10,321 nt of DNA from Akkermansiaceae bacterium. GTDB lineage: Bacteria > Verrucomicrobiota > Verrucomicrobiia > Verrucomicrobiales > Akkermansiaceae. Both the position numbers and the translations under genes were made by a program. The stretch lies in the NCBI GenBank assembly GCA_023301335.1, contig JALZVA010000194.1, positions 1-10,321 on the forward strand, read 5' to 3'. Shown here one piece after another: positions 6,914-10,321 of the stretch. The number at the start of each line of letters is the position of its first letter. Positions within the stretch are counted from its first letter, which is position 1. The notes beneath the pieces were generated by a model, which did no database searches, had not been told where the DNA came from, and saw only the letters and a program-made list of their open reading frames with translations.

Positions 6914-8284
6914 CTAGGAGCCCTTTTCCTTCGGAGTGGTAGAGTGCTGGGATTTCCAAAATTCTAGTCGCTCGGTAATTCGCTTCTCCATTCCATTTTC
7001 CGTTGGATGGTAATAATGTTTCCCTTCTGGAAGGTAAGATTGCGGCACGTAGCCACCTTCATAATCATGCGCATAGAAGTAGGCTAAGCTAGCATCACTA
7101 CTCCCATTTTGCTCAGCTATTTTCTTTCTCGTGGGCGTGCGCAGATGCTTTGGCACTTCAAGGGTGACACCCTCTTGAACATCCTTCATCGCTTGGTTTA
7201 GACCTGCGTAGGCGGAGTTGGATTTCGGTGCCGTAGCGAGGTAAACGGTAGCATGGGCCAGAGGGATTCTACCCTCTGGCATACCAAGTGATTCAAACGC
7301 CTGCTGAGCTGAGAGAGCCACACGGAGCCCGTTTGAATCCGCCAAACCAATATCCTCACTAGCGGAGATAACTAGCCTACGCGCAATGAAGCGTGGATCT
7401 TCACCAGCAGCTAGCATCTTGGCTAACCAATAAAGCGCTGCATCCGGGTCTGAGCCTCTGATGGATTTAATAAAAGCTGAGATAGTGTCGTAGTGCTGGT
7501 CCCCCTTGCCGTCATAAACGATGGCTTTTTGCTGAATACTCTCTTCCGCTACAGCCAGGTCGATAAAGATCACCCCCTTATCATTAGCACGCGTGGTGCG
7601 GACAGCGAGTTCAAGTGAAGTCAGGGCTTTCCGAGCATCCCCATCGGACTTTGTGGCTAAGTGGGTGAGAGCCTCCACGGTGACCTCTACCTGATCTTTC
7701 CCATACCCATTCTCTGGGTCATTGATAGCGCGCTTGAGGAGTGTGATGAGATGCTGAGGCTGAATTGGTTCTAATTGAAAAATTTGGGAGCGAGACACCA
7801 AGGGAGAGTTGATGTAGTAATAGGGGTTATGCGTAGTTGCCCCGATAAAACGCACAGTCCCTCGTTCAATATGAGGTAGAAGCACATCTTGCTGAGCTTT
7901 ATTGAAACGATGAATCTCGTCGATAAAGAGAATAGTGTGTTGGTTTCTAAGAGAAAGTAAGGTGCGCGCTTGAGCAATTTTATCTCTAATCTCAGAAACA
8001 TTGGATTCTACCCCATTGAGCTTCTCAAAACGGCACTTGGAGGTCTCGGCAACAACGCTGGCTAGAGTCGTTTTACCCGTCCCAGGAGGCCCATAGAAAA
8101 TCAACGAAGTGAAACAATCGGACTCGATCGCACGCTGCAGTAACTTTCCCTCCGAGATAATATGCTCTTGCCCGACAACTTCTGAAACACTCCTAGGCCG
8201 CATACGTGCAGCTAGAGGAGTGACCGAGGAGGCAGTTTCTTCCTCGGGCTGTGGTTTAGGTTGCTCAGCGAAAAGTTCGTCCAT
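6914..8284 (-). CDS. rarA: Replication-associated recombination AAA+ ATPase RarA/MgsA
   Basis: RarA (MgsA, the Mgs1/WRNIP1 family) is a cytoplasmic clamp-loader-like AAA+ ATPase that acts at stalled or damaged replication forks. Using the ATG at 8284 (protein starts MDELF, 456 residues), the Walker A site GPPGTGKT is at 65-72. Walker B with DEIHRF follows at 122-127, sensor 1 GATTHNP at 148-154, the LVSRSQIF Arg-finger region at 162-169, and the sensor 2 region GDARKAL at 215-221. The C-terminal half has the family's MgsA tetramerisation region (DGKGDQHYD, then SDPDAALYWLAKML and RRLVISASEDIGLAD). It ends in a PTENGMEKR-type tail common in the family. Longer starts exist upstream in frame (ATG 8293, ATG 8305, TTG 8320). 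I chose 8284 because family members typically begin with M-D-x-L-F. It sits in opposite orientation between two OmpA-like genes and is functionally unrelated to them. Confidence 0.95.
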   Translation of the reverse strand: MDELFAEQPKPQPEEETASSVTPLAARMRPRSVSEVVGQEHIISEGKLLQRAIESDCFTSLIFYGPPGTGKTTLASVVAETSKCRFEKLNGVESNVSEIRDKIAQARTLLSLRNQHTILFIDEIHRFNKAQQDVLLPHIERGTVRFIGATTHNPYYYINSPLVSRSQIFQLEPIQPQHLITLLKRAINDPENGYGKDQVEVTVEALTHLATKSDGDARKALTSLELAVRTTRANDKGVIFIDLAVAEESIQQKAIVYDGKGDQHYDTISAFIKSIRGSDPDAALYWLAKMLAAGEDPRFIARRLVISASEDIGLADSNGLRVALSAQQAFESLGMPEGRIPLAHATVYLATAPKSNSAYAGLNQAMKDVQEGVTLEVPKHLRTPTRKKIAEQNGSSDASLAYFYAHDYEGGYVPQSYLPEGKHYYHPTENGMEKRITERLEFWKSQHSTTPKEKGS

Positions 8285-8320
8285 TTGACACATAGTTAAG
8301 GGCATAAGAGGTCTTGGCAA
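8285..8320 (-). promoter_or_regulatory. Possible rarA promoter
   Basis: On the minus strand TTGCCA (8315-8320, one mismatch to TTGACA) is followed after 17 bases by AACTAT (8292-8297, three of six to TATAAT). A start point 6-7 bases later would fall at or next to the ATG at 8284, giving a leaderless or near-leaderless message. The -10 match is weak, so this is only a candidate. Confidence 0.25.
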
Positions 8321-8402
8321 CTGAGAATTTTCAGGAGAATTGAAACAAAAAGAAATTTTTACTTCTCGGTACTCGTAGATAGGGTAGGAACTTTATATTG
8401 CG

Positions 8403-9740
8403 ATGAATCAAAAACCAACACCCATACTTCTTATCATCTGTATCTTGGTCATGATTGGCGTCTGTGTTGGCCTCTTTGTCTTTAGAAAAAGCCTGGATGA
8501 AAATTCTGAAAATAAAGCACCGAGAACCACAAAGGAGGTCGTGCCCCCCCCAACAGAAAACCCTACAGTAACTTCCGATGCCGTTGAGAAAGAGCCTCAG
8601 CGTTTCACCATCAAAGAGATTATCCCTAATAATGAGTTTGAGAGTTCTGGGGAACTTACTAAAAACCTTGAATTTGGACTCTCTAAAATAGAATCCTCCG
8701 AAGACCTGGCGTTATTACTGAAGGAGTTTGGAGCCACAGAGCTATCTGAAGAACAGCTAAAAGACCTGTATTCAAAAATAGGAAAACACGGCGAGAACCT
8801 TCAAGAAGATAACTTCACTGACGAAATTGGAGAACTAGAGAGAAGGAAGCGTGCTCGCTGGGCAATCAACTTAAAGGATGGGAAGAGAATTTTCTTTGAT
8901 ATCAAGAAACTGGAAGATGGTAGCTGGAAGATTGAAAAAATTCATGACCTACTTTCCAAAGATTCTCATTTGGAAGAAATTATAGATGAAGGGAATATTG
9001 CACAGTTAGATGGCTTAATCGTCGCGCATACCTTCGTCCAATTTGCCATCCAACAAAAATTTCAGCAGGCCAAGAAACTAGTCGACCCTTCAAAAATGTC
9101 GGACGTGCAGCTCGCTGGTCTGTGTATCATATTTGATGAAGGTGGCTATAAACTTCGTGAACCACGTGGTGTGTTAATGTCCTATGACCGTTTGAAAGTA
9201 GCAGGTTGCGCGGTTCATGTAAGCGCTGAGGACGGATCTTTAGCTCAATTTTCTCTAGTCATGATGCGTGAGGATGCTGCACAACCCTGGCGTGTTGTTG
9301 AACTGAATTTTAACAGTCTCCTAATGGAGTTTATCAAATCAAACGGAGGGGATAGTTACTACACTCCATTCGTAAAGAGCCCTCAAGGCGGAGATTCCAT
9401 CGTGGTGTATTTCGACTTCAACGATCAGCAATTATCGGGAAGAACGCAACGCCAACTTAAGATTGTAGCAAGTATCTTAAAGCTAGATGAGAAGAAAAAA
9501 CTTACCCTAACTGGACACACCGATGCAGTAGGAGGAGATGCCTTTAATAAGCAACTCTCTCAGCGCAGAGCAAACGCAGTGAGAGACTTTCTCGTGAGTG
9601 AGGGGGTCAAACCTGAGCAAGTGAAAACCATTGGTTTTGGGAAATATAGACCGCGTGAAGCCAATACCTTAAAAGACGGAACTGATAATCCTGATGGAAG
9701 GAGAGCTAACAGAAGAACAGAAATTTATCTAGATTTTTAA
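8403..9740 (+). CDS. Membrane-anchored OmpA-family peptidoglycan-binding protein
   Basis: A single transmembrane helix at about 8-27 anchors the protein. A Pro/Thr/Glu-rich linker (about 35-65) leads to a middle region of about 250 residues that I do not recognise. That region contains two similar alpha-plus-beta units (strand segments near 152-180 and 270-303), possibly NTF2-like. Residues about 332-445 are a canonical OmpA/Pal/MotB C-terminal domain: VVYFDFNDQQLS (334-345), LTGHTDAVGG (369-378), LSQRRANAVRDFL (385-397), the GFGKYRP turn (411-417) and GRRANRRTEIYL (432-443). The Asp and Arg that bind meso-diaminopimelate in E. coli OmpA correspond to D374 and R389, both present, so non-covalent binding to peptidoglycan is expected. 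The stop codon directly abuts the ATG of the M23 peptidase gene, so the two are almost certainly co-translated. The gene diverges from rarA with a short intergenic region. A weak AGGA lies 13 bases before the ATG. Confidence 0.85.
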   Translation: MNQKPTPILLIICILVMIGVCVGLFVFRKSLDENSENKAPRTTKEVVPPPTENPTVTSDAVEKEPQRFTIKEIIPNNEFESSGELTKNLEFGLSKIESSEDLALLLKEFGATELSEEQLKDLYSKIGKHGENLQEDNFTDEIGELERRKRARWAINLKDGKRIFFDIKKLEDGSWKIEKIHDLLSKDSHLEEIIDEGNIAQLDGLIVAHTFVQFAIQQKFQQAKKLVDPSKMSDVQLAGLCIIFDEGGYKLREPRGVLMSYDRLKVAGCAVHVSAEDGSLAQFSLVMMREDAAQPWRVVELNFNSLLMEFIKSNGGDSYYTPFVKSPQGGDSIVVYFDFNDQQLSGRTQRQLKIVASILKLDEKKKLTLTGHTDAVGGDAFNKQLSQRRANAVRDFLVSEGVKPEQVKTIGFGKYRPREANTLKDGTDNPDGRRANRRTEIYLDF

Positions 9741-10321
9741 ATGTTACGCCGTGTCCTCATTGTAGTTATCCCTTTGGCTGCCATAGCCTGCTTTGCCTGG
9801 GTAATTATGTACACTCTTGAGGCTGAACCGCATCATACACTTTCTGCCAAAAGCCTTAAATCACCTCAGCAAGCAGCCGCAGCTCTAGGCATACCTCCTG
9901 AGGGAGAATTGACCACACTTAGTGTGGATTCAAGGTTTGACCTGTTCGATGGATTTGAGCGTGCCCAAATCCCGCTCGCTGACCATTTTGAATCTCCCAT
10001 GGGAGCTAGAAATGGAGCGTTTACCTATAACGCCCAAGGCTTCCATGTGCATAATCCGCAGCGAGGAGGCTACCATCTGGGCGATGACATCAATGGCATA
10101 GGTGGGCAAAATTCAGATTTTGGAGATCCCGTCTACGCCGTGTCAGATGGACTCGTCGTCTATGCAGCAAAGCCTAGTAAAGGCTGGGGGAATGTGATGG
10201 TAGTCGCGCATCGGCTACGTGATGGTCGCCTTATCCAGAGTTTATATGCTCACTTAGCAACGATGCGTTATAAGGTCGGAGACCTCGTCGGGAGGGGACA
10301 TGAAATCGGCACTGTAGGTTC
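9741..10321 (+). CDS. M23 (LytM-type) peptidase, membrane-anchored or exported, 3' end outside window
   Basis: This frame is open from the ATG at 9741 to the window edge (193 complete codons). It begins with MLRRVLIVVIPLAAIACFAW, an uncleaved anchor or signal sequence. The segment about 30-100 carries no obvious fold. The catalytic domain starts near 108: YHLGDDIN (111-118) supplies the first zinc ligands His112 and Asp116 of the H-x3-D motif. GDPVYAVSDGLVVYA (128-142) is the characteristic M23 beta-hairpin, and LYAHLA (168-173) carries the conserved active-site His171. VGDLVGRGHEIGTVG is the usual run before the final HxH motif, which lies beyond the edge. Visible zinc and catalytic residues are intact, so an active peptidoglycan endopeptidase is likely. 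Its start is adjacent to the stop of the OmpA-like gene with no Shine-Dalgarno, pointing to translational coupling. Confidence 0.9.
   Translation, partial: MLRRVLIVVIPLAAIACFAWVIMYTLEAEPHHTLSAKSLKSPQQAAAALGIPPEGELTTLSVDSRFDLFDGFERAQIPLADHFESPMGARNGAFTYNAQGFHVHNPQRGGYHLGDDINGIGGQNSDFGDPVYAVSDGLVVYAAKPSKGWGNVMVVAHRLRDGRLIQSLYAHLATMRYKVGDLVGRGHEIGTVG

Noticed and set aside
7771..8001. Second minus-strand open frame inside rarA
   Set aside because: It overlaps the Walker B and sensor regions of rarA in another frame and has no features of a real gene.
8285..8320. N-terminal extension of RarA from TTG at 8320 or ATGs at 8305 and 8293
   Set aside because: The added residues have no family counterpart, and MDELF from the ATG at 8284 matches the usual RarA beginning. 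No ribosome site supports the longer forms, though they are not strictly excluded.

Overview
The window reads as a chromosomal stretch from a Gram-negative bacterium. It carries an outer-membrane autotransporter barrel, meso-diaminopimelate peptidoglycan recycling (Mpl), OmpA-like domains and several single-pass envelope proteins. Moderate GC, mostly absent Shine-Dalgarno sequences, an autotransporter-type barrel and a TonB-like low-complexity linker on a von Willebrand A (vWA) protein would fit a Verrucomicrobiota or related PVC-group member. That assignment is an inference from style, not from a marker gene.

Layout: (1) 1-1035 is the 3' end of a large autotransporter-type gene cut by the left edge, closed by a strong rho-independent terminator. 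(2) 1148-1864 encodes an exported coiled-coil protein with a small beta-rich C-terminal domain. (3) 1971-4280 holds a HAD phosphatase followed 18 bp later by mpl (TTG start), probably one operon. (4) 4396-5493 is a membrane-anchored vWA protein with an intact MIDAS site, followed by a near-perfect terminator. (5) 5688-6845 is a membrane-anchored coiled-coil protein with a degenerate OmpA-like domain. (6) 6914-8284 on the minus strand is rarA/mgsA, the only clearly non-envelope gene, with its own terminator hairpin between the two convergent stop codons. (7) 8403-9740 is a second membrane-anchored OmpA-family protein with the peptidoglycan-binding residues intact. It abuts an M23 (LytM-type) peptidase gene that runs off the right edge.

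How they fit together: most genes look like cell-envelope functions, either anchored or exported proteins reaching into the periplasm (coiled coils, vWA, OmpA-like, M23) or wall-recycling metabolism (Mpl). The OmpA-M23 pair is the clearest functional unit, a peptidoglycan-binding protein translated immediately ahead of a peptidoglycan hydrolase. I see no tRNA, rRNA, CRISPR array, insertion sequence or phage gene. No intergenic gap exceeds about 200 bp.
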